A model generated the notes under the pieces. The model was not told the origin of the DNA. It saw nothing but the letters and a program-made list of their open reading frames with translations, and ran no database searches. From Lumbricus rubellus (taxonomy: Eukaryota > Annelida > Clitellata > Crassiclitellata > Lumbricidae), in contig OX243811.1 in NCBI GenBank assembly GCA_945859605.1, positions 33,540,950 through 33,604,949 on the forward strand: DNA of 64,000 nt, written 5' to 3'. Below are positions 1-9,378 of this stretch, one piece after another. Position 1 is the first letter of the stretch. The number at the start of each line of letters is the position of its first letter. The position numbers and the translations under genes are program-made.

Positions 1-283
1 CACCTAGCAAGAGGAATCGTGAACAACACATTCAGGGATATGCATTTCATGCTATTTTGACATAAAACTAATTCAAATGTTTCAGAAAATGTTTGGAAAT
101 TATTTTTAAAGCTATTAAATTCTACTAAAAAATATATAAAAGAATTAGAAATAAAATGTTAAAAAATAAATGTGTGACGTCACACATGGCCTGAGCCCCT
201 CCCTGTCACAAACTGTCACACTTTCTTAGACCCCTTCACCCCTCTGGAGCGTGACGTACTTTATGGACGGCCCCTTACAGTAC
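1..283. other. AT-rich non-coding segment
   Basis: I see no exon-like reading frame, RNA gene or mobile-element end here. It is moderately AT-rich with short A runs. Confidence 0.5.
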
Positions 284-505
284 TGGTAAGTTTGTTTGTT
301 TGTATGTGCACTTGTTAGCGCTCCTTCAAGCTCTCTCTCTGCTCAGAGGCGCTCCCAAATGCAGAGTGGACACTGCAACAGAGTTTCACGCCAAAGCGCT
401 GAGCAATTGTGAGTGAAGGACTTGCCCAAGGTCCTTACGTGGCCATGTGGATTCGAACCTCGAACCTTCCGGCTCCAAGGCAACGACGCCACCACTTCAC
501 CACCC
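284..505 (-). mobile_element. tRNA-derived SINE, minus orientation
   Basis: Read on the minus strand, the element opens with a tRNA-like head: an A-box-like stretch around GGTGAAGTGGTGG, and a B-box GGTTCGAATCC about 50 bp later. The body contains TCCTTCACTCACAATTGCTCAGCG and GTTTCACGCC-type segments. The tail has GGGAGCGCCTCTGAGCAG followed by GAAGGAGCGCTAAC and ends in a CAAA-type run. The same head, body and tail occur on the plus strand at 2936-3130, and split in two at 60,359-60,942. Such elements are moved by a partner LINE. Boundaries are approximate. Confidence 0.7.
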
Positions 506-1831
506 ACAACTACAAGTTAAGTACGGGTGCACAAGTGTGTAGCAGAGGAGTGGTTTTTTGTCAAATAGTTTAAAAAAATAATTTTACGCATGCGGCATGT
601 AGGCCTATGTATTCCAAGGTTTTTGGCAAGTTTAGTAGAATACTAAATATTTGTGCGATCTGACAAAATCAGGCTAACATCCAGAAATTCTTCAGTGAAT
701 TTCTTCTACTAGGTTTATTTTTTGCAAATTGTGAATGTTACGCCATATTTCTGTTTGTATTGATGAAGAAAACATTGCACATGACCTATTTGCATCCAAG
801 TCCTGGCAGACATCCAAAACTGGCAACCAGCTTATGTTCGAGATAGACTTTTGAAAGGCGGATATGGATTCTGAAGTGGTTTTCCTAGAAGATCGGCATA
901 AGCTTAATGATTTGTTTGAGTGCACCCTCTGCTGTTCAAACAGGAGTAGGATGGGAAGGTGGTCTGATAATTATTATGTCAGTAATAATAACTGTGGATT
1001 CGTTTAATTTACACCAGGCATTGGTATAAATTAGGGTAAAGGAATATTCTATTACAAAGTAATTGGCTTTGTATTTACTGAAAGATGATAATGAGAGAAC
1101 ACACAAATTCACAATTGTGCAGTTTCTCAGATGATTCGTGGAAATAAATTTGTAACATGTTGGAACTGAAGTCAGTCACCTACCAAGAAAATTATGCTAC
1201 ATCATTTCCTCTCCATTTTCAACAATAAGGGTCCAATTCAGCTGCAAAATCGTCTAGGTTTTGAACAGAACATAATATTTTATTGTTGGGGTAGGACAGG
1301 ACAAGGCCCATAAGAAAGCTGACTGTATATGAACCTATTATTGAAGAGCTTTGTTTATGGGCTAGCCTATATGAATTAATAGATTCTGTTATGATTCGTG
1401 TCAGATTCAGGGCTTGCGTTCCCACCTTCAGACATGCACCTGAGCCTCTTGGTGCCCACTGACAGACAGATTGGAATATATACAAAATATATATATACCG
1501 GTATATACTGTAAACGTCAAATAATAGACAAATAATAAACAGCAATCAATAATTGATTAACACACAATTCCATTAACGAACTCATCCATCTATCCACCGC
1601 TGCATTCACTACTTAATTCATCAAAGTTTGCCACATCTTCATGAGAACGAGTAGGCTACTCCTCTGCAAGATTTGATAACCTTCCATGTTATTTATTTTT
1701 AAATCTAAATCCATTTATAATTGCCTAATTGTATCGTATTGTTATTGTATTGTGAAAGCTGTGTTTGGAATTGATGTAAATTTAGATATCTACAATAATT
1801 ATGTCTCTACTATCCTCCTCTGAGCTGCATA
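506..1831. other. Intergenic, nothing recognised
   Basis: AT-rich sequence with only short reading frames. No domain, splice-consistent exon, RNA gene or repeat boundary could be supported. A short AT-alternating stretch lies near 1485-1505. Confidence 0.5.
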
Positions 1832-2160
1832 CATAGGCGTAGGAGACGGGGGTCCAGGGGGGGCAAATGCCCCCCCAAATTTCGGGCAAGTCTGATTTTT
1901 CGGGCAGGCAGACCCGGAAAAATAAAAAAAAGTTTTAGAAAATTTTTACTTTTCTTATTTTTCCGGGTCTTCTTGCCCGAAAAATCAGACTTGCCCGAAA
2001 AAAAATGGAGATTTTGCCCGAATGACTAAAAAAAGGTCGTCAGAATTTTCGGGCAAACGTAACGGAAATTTTTCTTAAGATTTCGGCCGGAGGGAAAAAA
2101 AATTTCGGGCAAAAGTCTAATTTTTGCCCCCCCAACGTTGAAATGTCCCCTACGCCTATG
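1832..2160. mobile_element. hAT-like MITE, family A copy 1 (TIR CATAGGCGTAGG)
   Basis: The element begins CATAGGCGTAGGAGACGGGG and ends in the inverted form CCCCTACGCCTATG. It is flanked by the exact 8-bp direct repeat GCTGCATA (1824-1831 and 2161-2168), as expected for hAT-type transposition. Just inside the ends are runs of G and C that pair with one another, then repeated TTGCCCGAAAA-type units. An internal motif ATGACT-polyA-GGTCGTC lies at 2022-2042. At 329 bp with no transposase frame it must be non-autonomous. A second copy lies 160 bp away in the opposite orientation. Confidence 0.88.
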
Positions 2161-2319
2161 GCTGCATATGATTTTGCCTTTAAATTTGTTAACAAATGTT
2201 TTATTAGTGTTTATGTCCAAAATACAGGCAATGGAGGGCAACATTATTTACCAAGCAATGGGGGAGTGACGTGTAATGTGGTATTCATTCAAGTTGCATA
2301 CAAACATCAGGGTTGTATT

Positions 2320-2691
2320 CATAGGCGTAGGGGACATTTCAGCGTTGGGGGGCAAAAATGAGACTTTTGCCCGAAATTTTTTTTTCGTCCGGCCGAAATC
2401 TTAAGAAAAATTCCTGTTACGTTTGCCCGAAAATTTTGACGACCTTCTTTTAGTCATCCGGCCGAAATCTTCTGAAATTTTCCATTACTTTTTGCCCGAA
2501 AGGTCTGATGACCTTTTTGTTTGGGCAAGTCTGATTTTTCGGGCAAAAAGGCCCTGAAAAATAAAAAGTAAATGTAAAAAATTTTTTTTAAAATTTTTCC
2601 AGGTATGCTTGCAAGCCCGAAAAATCAGACTTGCCCGAAATTTGGGGGGGGGGCATTTGCCCCCTCTGGACCCCCGTCTCCTACGCCTATG
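2320..2691. mobile_element. hAT-like MITE, family A copy 2 (inverted relative to copy 1)
   Basis: The same terminal repeat as the copy at 1832-2160 is seen: CATAGGCGTAGGGGACATTT at the left and GTCTCCTACGCCTATG at the right. The internal units are the same but in opposite orientation. The flanks are GTTGTATT (2312-2319) and GTTGCATT (2692-2699), an 8-bp target duplication with one substitution. Internal GACGACC...TTTAGTCATC lies at 2438-2458. No coding capacity. Confidence 0.85.
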
Positions 2692-2935
2692 GTTGCATTC
2701 CACTAAACATTTGACACCTCTCAAGAAGACAAGACTACGGGTACTCTGTCAACAACCATCGAGTGCTGCACAAGTGTCAACATTGACAAGGCAAGGTGAC
2801 CACAAAAATGAAGATATATAAGGCTTTCACAAAATACAGCCAATAACACGAATAAAGATATAATAATCTAATATCTGCATTTGTCGTTTCAAACCGATAT
2901 CAGCGCAATATGATAACAATTCATAGCATGGATGT
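2692..2935. other. Intergenic, nothing recognised
   Basis: Only short frames and no repeat boundary beyond the family A target duplication at its left end. Confidence 0.45.
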
Positions 2936-3130
2936 GGGGCACGGTGGTGCAGTGGTAGGTTTGGTGCCTTGGTTCGAATCCACCTCAAGCCAATTCGCCG
3001 AAGTGTAGGGACCTTGACAAGTCCTTCACTCGCAATTGCTTGTGTGCTTTGGCATGAAACTCCAACGCTGTATCTGTGCTGCAGTCAAGAGCACCTTTGA
3101 GTAGTCAGTTTGAAGGGGCACTATAGCAAA
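2936..3130 (+). mobile_element. tRNA-derived SINE, plus orientation
   Basis: The head reads GGGGCACGGTGGTGCAGTGGTAGG with an A-box-like TGCAGTGGTAGG. A B-box GGTTCGAATCC follows at about 2973. The body carries GACAAGTCCTTCACTCGCAATTGC and TGGCATGAAACTCC-type segments. The tail is GAGCACCTTTGAGTAGTC...GAAGGGGCACTATAGC. It belongs to the same family as 284-505 and 60,359-60,942. The right boundary is estimated. Confidence 0.75.
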
Positions 3131-3747
3131 TGCCATAAATAACATTTAAGAAGTAAAATAAATGGATGACCAAAAGTAATTACATGAGCTGAATTTAACT
3201 GTTTGGCAGCTATGTAAGGCACGCATCAGTGCACTAATACTAATCAGTGTAATCACCATTTTAACTCTCGTAACTGTTCCTCCTCTGACAATGCCATTCC
3301 CGTGCTTGGATAAAGGAGGAGGGTTAACACCAGTCATCTTTGATACGCCAGTGTTGACTGTGTTGTTAAGCCGCAACAAGCAAGTAATCGCCATTCTTTC
3401 TGTCTGTCACACCCATTAATCCATCGAGCTACATCCCTCCAACCATAAACTTGTATGGCCATTATTTTAGTAAACAACAAATTTCTATAAGACAGTGCTG
3501 CTTCAAAGCAGGACAGAGGGCACTGGAGTTTCAACAAGCCGAAGCCACCAAGCAAAGTGTTTCACAGAGGTTGAAGGCCGAGAGAATGATCCGAGCTGAC
3601 GAATCGACCGCGTCCCAGTAGGAAAAAGCCAAAATATTATTAAATGCTAAAGAACTAAAGATGTTGCTTTCTTGAAGTCTTCTTGGGAAGGGTCCAATGA
3701 AAGGCAGCTCTAGGAGCTGTTAAGACGGGCTAAATCATAAGAACGAG
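3131..3747. other. Intergenic, nothing recognised
   Basis: Short reading frames on both strands without family features. The last eight bases (3740-3747, AGAACGAG) are the left target duplication of the next element. Confidence 0.45.
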
Positions 3748-4217
3748 CAGTGTTGCCACTGAGGTTTAAGAAAAAAACATAGATTTCCTATAAAAAAACA
3801 CAGAAAAACACAGACGTCGCCCGCTCGAAAAGTAAAGAAAATTTTTGATTTTCGCCGGCAAAAAAGTTGATGACCTTTTTTTTTTTTTTTTAGTCGTCCG
3901 GTCCGAAAAGTCAAAAAAAATCAATTTTCGCCGGCAAAAAAGTTGATGACCTTTTTTTTTTTTTTTTTTAGTCGTCCAGTCTAAAATGTCAAGAAAAATG
4001 TACAAATTGTCAACTCGCCCAAAAAAACCACAGATTTTCCCCAAAAAACCCAGAAATCCAGACGAAAACAAGAAAAAAACACAGATTTTCCCCAAAAAAC
4101 ACAGAAATCCAGACGAAAACGGGAAAAAACACAGATTTTCACAAAAAAAACCCAGAAACACAGACGAAAGCAAAAAAACATAGATCTAGGTGGAAAAACC
4201 CAGCTGTGGCATCACTG
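3748..4217. mobile_element. hAT-like MITE, family B copy 1 (TIR CAGTGTTGCCAC)
   Basis: The left end CAGTGTTGCCACTGAGG is matched at the right by an imperfect inverted copy ending GTGGCATCACTG. The exact 8-bp direct repeat AGAACGAG flanks it (3740-3747, 4218-4225). The interior is A-rich, with a roughly 45-bp repeat unit containing CACAGATTTTCCCC and AGAAATCCAGACGAAAAC. The motif TGATGACC-polyT-TAGTCGTC occurs twice (3868-3898, 3944-3976). The long frames here are products of the repetition. It is non-autonomous and 470 bp long. Confidence 0.85.
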
Positions 4218-4680
4218 AGAACGAGAAATATTGGAAAACCAACGATCTGATAGATCAGAGAATTAACTCTTAAATAGGTGAGACTTTGGAATGGAAATCC
4301 TGAAGGATGATTGATGGAGTTCATCCAATCCAGGCCAGCCATCCACCATACGATAAAAACCTAAACAACGTCTTGAATCACAGAGCATCGTGGCATTTGT
4401 AAGTGCGTCTCTAGGCTACCTCGTCCATCCACCCTTAAGCATCATTGCTGAATTTGTCAAAGTGTTGATTAACCGAGGTGACCTATATTGGGGGGGGGGA
4501 GGCAGAGGTCAACCAGCATTCGATAACCGAAATTTGGTTGCCCTGAAGAAATGCTCAATAATATATTGCTCGACGTGCACGAAACGCGCAAATGCACTCA
4601 CCAACAGATGTCGCTCTTCTCGGCCAAAACGTTGCGCTGGTTCCTTGAAAAATCAATCACCGATTCATAATAGCGCTAGA
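4218..4680. other. Intergenic, nothing recognised
   Basis: No exon with splice sites or conserved domain. A G run lies at 4490-4500. Confidence 0.4.
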
Positions 4681-5530
4681 TAATGCCATCCGACGACCAT
4701 CGTAAGGCTGTTTACACAGAAGAAACGGGTCCGTAAGGCAGCTGCGCTGATGGAAGGGAGAAAGCAGCGACGAAGGCCTGATAAGACCGTACGCAGTTCG
4801 AATATATAATATGGCTGCTTCGTAAGCCTCGACGGCGGTTCGGGATCCTGCGTAAAGAGAAGACTTCTGCCTCCTCTCGATTTGGATAAACGTCCTCGTT
4901 CGACGACGACAACAACGGAGTCGGCGATTGTCCATCCGTCCGCTGCCACCACCATCTCCTCCTCCTTTTCTTCTCCTCTTTACCCCACCACCCTTCCGAA
5001 TCCGTCGGCTGCAACAGCACGGAGGCCACCAGCTCCTGCCCGTCTTCCCTTCCTCCCTCCATGCCACCTTCCGTCCCTCTGTCTCTCGTCCTCTCTCCCT
5101 CTGTGTCTTACCTACTATCCTTTAGTGGCAGGGTGTTCGTGACGCAGGCCTCGGCGGCGTCGGCCCAACCAGCAGCATCGATCCACCGTCGGGCAAATCG
5201 CAACGAGTACCATGAACCAGGAAGGAAGCCAGAACACTTCGCAGATATTCCTTGAAATGAAACCGTCGGAATTACTATACCACGTGCAACTATCCTGTTA
5301 GCTCTCCGATCGATTGCGCTCAGCACAGATGGCGTCTTGGCCCAGCGCGTAATGAGGCAGCGTGCAGCGTTTGCAGCCTGTCTGCGGAAGCCTACAGCCC
5401 GCACGGACGCTGCTGGCCCCGACGGAACCACCGCCGCCGCCGCCGCACCTTGCAGCCGCCGCCGCTCGCACCTTGCAGACGCTGCCTAACCGTGGAAGGG
5501 CGGCTGATGCGCTAGCATCGGCAGAATTGA
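4681..5530. promoter_or_regulatory. CpG-rich segment, possible promoter or first-exon region
   Basis: GC and CpG content rise sharply against the AT-rich surroundings, with many CGACGAC, CGTCG and CCGCCGCC stretches. Both strands are open for 90-135 codons, but compositional bias alone can do that. A short frame starting ATGAACCAGGAAGG at 5211 encodes 29 residues (MNQEGSQNTSQIF...). It could be a leader or first coding exon but matches nothing I recognise. Reading this as regulatory is inference from composition. Confidence 0.25.
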
Positions 5531-5538
5531 TTTGCATC

Positions 5539-5987
5539 CAGCGTTGCCACTCCTTGGGTTTTTTCACAAGATCTTGGGTTTTTTGATCCGAACTTGGGAA
5601 ATGGGGTTTTTTGCGAGGAACTTGGGTTTTTTTCTTGGGTTTTTTTCGGCGCAAAAAACTTGAGTTTTTTTTTTGAACTTGGGAAATGGGGTTTTTTCCG
5701 TGAAAAACTTGGGTTTTTCGGGCAAATCTTGGGTTTTTTGCTTGCGAACCGAAAATTTTTTGATATTTCCTAAAGATTAGTCGTCAGATTTTTGGGACGG
5801 TAAAATGGATTTTTTTTTTAAACTTTCGGAAAAAATTTTGGCGGATGACTAAAAAAAAAAAAAAGGTCGTCAGAAATTTTTCGGACGAAAATACTGAAAA
5901 ATTCGAAAGATTTGGGCAACTTGGGTTTTCTTGGGTTTTTTCGACCGACCAACTTGGGTTTTTTTATTTTTCAGAGTGGCAACGCTG
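5539..5987. mobile_element. hAT-like MITE, family B copy 2 (TIR CAGCGTTGCCACTC)
   Basis: A perfect 14-bp terminal inverted repeat is present: CAGCGTTGCCACTC at the left and GAGTGGCAACGCTG at the right. The exact 8-bp direct repeat TTTGCATC flanks it (5531-5538, 5988-5995). The interior is built from CTTGGGTTTTTTCG-type units and contains GATGACT-polyA-GGTCGTC at 5844-5871. At 449 bp with no transposase frame it is non-autonomous. Perfect ends and duplication suggest a fairly recent insertion. Confidence 0.92.
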
Positions 5988-6599
5988 TTTGCATCTGACG
6001 TTACCCGTCATCGCGCTGCTCGTTCCCTAATGGCAACCGCAATTCATATATATTTATGTAGCCCATGGATACGTGCATGCATTACATGAACCCCATTTCG
6101 TATGGTATACCTATCTATACGTGTGTATAGTTTGCATGCGTATAACGGTATAAATTGTATTATCTGGATATGGCTCAATACCACAAGTATGTACATATGT
6201 ATGTATGGAACCACTATAACCACGTTTCCTTCCTCTGTTTATCCTTCCACTCTCCCTCTCTCTTTCTCTCCCGCTGTCTGTATGCGTGTGTATGCTTGAG
6301 ACGTGGTAATGCTCCGATTATGCTCGCATTATGTGAAGCCCGCGTCTGTAGATGCTGATTGAGATGACCAGCAGCATGCGATGGTAGCTGCTGCTGCTTT
6401 GCATATAGTCTAATCTCCAGCATTATGCAATGTACGGAGTGCCATAACGACCCAGTCTCAGTCTGTCGTCAGCTTCTTTGGTCAACGCAATAGATGGATA
6501 GCGAGACTTTACAAAACATAAGAAAAATAGAAGGCAATGGATTTAATATAACCACGGAATCAGATGAATTAAGATCATTCAATCTAACGAAAGAAGAGC
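5988..6599. other. Intergenic, nothing recognised
   Basis: Mixed-composition sequence with short frames only. A polypyrimidine patch (TCTCTCTTTCTCTC) lies near 6255. Confidence 0.4.
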
Positions 6600-6870
6600 A
6601 GTCCATTAAGCTGCACCAGAGGCAGCGATGGGTATGAAGCGTTATATAGCGACTTCATGTTCTTAGCCTCGGCATACGAGGGCATGTGGCCAATCCTCTC
6701 CCTCACCATCTCATCTTCCCACTGACAGTGTACGGTCAATGTACTCATTACAGCTATGTCGGCTAGAGGTAATGGTGGAGCAGATATCTTGAACCAAATT
6801 TTCTGCCTTTTGGGGGGATTTAAACCCCTACCTCTCGAGTGCGCTGACCACTACACTGTCGAGCACCCCT
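6600..6870 (-). mobile_element. Second tRNA-derived SINE type, minus orientation
   Basis: Read on the minus strand from 6870, the head is GAGGGGTGCTCGACAGTG. An A-box-like TAGTGGTCAGCGC and a B-box GGTTTAAATCC follow. Downstream is an ATGAGTACATTGACCGTACACTG segment that recurs in diverged form on the minus strand near 62,700-62,765. The far end (about 6600) is estimated from a TATATAACGCTTC tail. Confidence 0.55.
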
Positions 6871-7353
6871 CTTATTCATTCAAATAATAATCGCTGCCAA
6901 AATAATGGCCTTCATGAATGCTCACGTCATAAGATGACCATGATGAATGCCTACATGGTTCTGTACACAGTACACACAGGACGAAGCAATCACCGTAACA
7001 AATCACTTTTACATTACATTACAGTGTCCAATACCGTCCCAATACCGTACTAAAATTCCTTTGTTAATTCGCTGTCCGTCCGGCAGATATATTTCCATGA
7101 AGACAATAATTATTGTTTTCCCTGCTGTGCAGTGCACTCAATTGACTGAACAATGATCATATATACACACACATATATATATATATAATTATATACAATT
7201 ATATATATATATATATTATATACAATTATATATATACAATTATATATATATAATTTTATATATATATATCTGTGAGGTCGAACTGTGTAGACATCAATCA
7301 ATATTCCTTTAATTCAACAAATCCAATCGTAGACGCAACCACGTAGTTGCAAG
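6871..7353. repeat. Intergenic with TA-rich microsatellite (about 7168-7270)
   Basis: A TATA-dinucleotide repeat with interspersed ATACAATTATA units occupies about 7168-7270. The remainder has no recognisable gene or element end. Confidence 0.6.
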
Positions 7354-7464
7354 CACGACCGTCCGCACATAAGGGCAAGAGGGGCACTATTCATCCCCCC
7401 AGAAAATTGATACCCATTTTTTAACTACTACTTTGGTTTTTAATTAATTTCTTTGCGCTAAAGC

Positions 7465-8602
7465 CAGGCCCGCATTAAGGTAGGTGCTAAGGGTGCTGCA
7501 GCACCCGGGCCCGCAGCATTGGGGCCCGCAATTTTGAGGGCCCACATTTTCGGAAATGCTGAAATTTCTTAGCAGGAATGCTGCAACATTAAGAAATAGG
7601 CTACGATACCATTCCAACGTTCTGCCACACATCAGATTTATGAACTCGAACTAACTATTTTAAAAAATGTTGAACTCGCAGGAAATTACCATTGTTGTAA
7701 TAGCCTATTTTATCTTTCTGAATTATGAGCTAGTAGGCTAATGGGTAAATTATTTAGAAAGAGCGCGAAAAATGCAAAGCAGAAAATTAACAACATGTGC
7801 ATTTTTAGCTTAGGTTTCTACATCGCAATTTTTCAGCTTCAGTTTAATTGTACATCACTTGCTGTAGTATAGTGTATACTATCTAGTGCTTTAATTAGGG
7901 CTAACAAATTTGCTAAAAAAACCTAAAAGTAAGCTATTAGTTAAACATAGGTTTCAATTTTCCAGGGCAAGTGCCCATCTTGCCCCTAGCTATGTGCAGG
8001 TGTCCATTTTTACGAATACGATTATTACCGACTGTGCCTGTCCTGCGCCTGTGCAAAATCTATGAGCGCGAAAAATTATATGTCTTGTCAGGGATGCCAA
8101 TCATAGCTTTCCCCACCGAGATCTAGGTTTTTCGGTCTTGTCTATAGGTTTCTATGGTTTTTTCAGGATCTGGTCTTTTTTCTCACGACGGTTTTTCCAA
8201 CTTTTTACACACAAAAATAGACTTTTTAGGTAAAAATGTACAAAAGACGTGAAAAAATCGAAAATATTGTGAATTCGCACCCCAAAAATTGAAGATTTTG
8301 TAGCGAAAGATTAAAAAAAGAGTCACCAGAAATTTTTCGAGAAAAGGAGCAAATTTTGGTCGGATGAATAAAAATGGTCACCAGAAATTTAAATTTCAAA
8401 CGCGAAAAATCGAGAAATCCATTTATTTTCTCAGAAATTCTCAATCTAGCCTTTTCTAGCCTTTTTCGGCCGGATCTGACCTGTTTAAAATTGAGAGTGG
8501 CATCCCTGTGCCTTGTGATTTGTGAACCGTTGACTGACAGAAGTAAAGGGCCCGCAAGATTGTCGCAGCACCCCGGCCCGCACTAACCTTAATGCGGGCC
8601 TG
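7465..8602. mobile_element. hAT-like element, family C (TIR CAGGCCCGCATTAAGGT)
   Basis: The left end CAGGCCCGCATTAAGGT and right end ACCTTAATGCGGGCCTG are perfect 17-bp inverted repeats. The exact 8-bp direct repeat GCTAAAGC flanks them (7457-7464, 8603-8610). Subterminal G/C-rich segments include GCTGCAGCACCCGGGCCCGCA. The body is AT-rich with no transposase-like frame. It inserted into an older family D element and was itself invaded by a family B element at 8089-8508. A right-end remnant of the same family is seen at 42,955-43,036. Confidence 0.9.
8089..8508. mobile_element. hAT-like MITE, family B copy 3 (TIR CAGGGATGCCA), nested
   Basis: The left end CAGGGATGCCA and right end TGGCATCCCTG are inverted repeats related to the family B copies at 3748 and 5539. 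The flanks TGTCTTGT (8081-8088) and TGCCTTGT (8509-8516) form an 8-bp duplication with one change. The interior carries GGTTTTTTCAGG-type units and GATTAAAAAAAGAGTCACCAGAAATTTT. It sits inside the family C element, so it is the youngest of three layers. Confidence 0.85.
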
Positions 8603-9079
8603 GCTAAAGCACTAATGATACAAAAACTGAGAAATTTATATTTAGAAACCTAGAGCTATGAAAAATACCAATGTTCTTAATTTCCTGTCATGCATTTTGA
8701 AGCTCTTGCAAATAATTAACTGCTCTATTGTGTTGTGCACCTCCTGTAAAGATATCTGTGGGCGCCAATGAAATAAGTTACCCCGGTCAATTGCTACAGT
8801 TAGGCCTACCCAGGTATACCCACTCAACATTCAACAATGTTAAATAAATTGCACTAAACGAAAAATCATGCCAGTGAGGGAAAGAATATAGTTCAATCAA
8901 TCAATCAATCAATCCACTGAACACAATTTATATACATCCTTTCCATATCCCTACTCAGAGGCACCAGGTCAAGTAAAAAAAGCAATCTTCAACATAATAT
9001 ATTCTGCATATATTCTGTACATGTACAGAGGTATCAGGCTAAAATTCAGTTTTAGTTGCAAGTCTCATTTCATTTTCTA

Positions 9080-9378
9080 AGTATACTAACTTTGGTGTTG
9101 TTTGGGCTATTCAGAACCTCACAACATTGGCTTAGTATGTAGAAGTTAAACCGACTCACAACTACTTGAAACGGCAACGAACAACACCTGCATCACCGGT
9201 TTTGCTTTCGACAAAGCAACCTCATCGACCTTAAAAAGTTTACAGCGGAATACAGCCCCCAGCCAACTGTGTACAAAGAATGAAAGCCAAAAACGCAAAA
9301 CACTTGCTAAAATTGTCCTATCGGAAAATTCTGCAGTAGCCTAACGTTAACAGCATATTTCTACAGCTCCGCTACACA
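9080..9378 (-). other. Probable 3' UTR of the glucose-6-phosphatase gene
   Basis: This directly follows the stop codon on the minus strand. I did not find a canonical AATAAA on the minus strand in this interval, so the transcript end is not located. Confidence 0.35.

Larger units (their letters stand above)
7354..8770. mobile_element. Degenerate hAT-like element, family D copy, host of nested insertions
   Basis: The left part (GTCCGCACATAAGGGCAAGAGGGGCAC) and right part (CACCTCCTGTAAAGATATCTGTGGGCGCC) resemble the two ends of the intact family D element at 60,513-60,875. The two halves are separated by the 1.1-kb family C element at 7465-8602. The TIRs are degraded and I find no convincing target duplication, so the outer limits are approximate. 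It is older than the element inside it. Confidence 0.5.

Noticed and set aside
3766..4181. Phe/Leu-rich minus-strand frames that could be membrane proteins
   Set aside because: They lie wholly inside a family B MITE and reflect its A/T-rich internal repeats.
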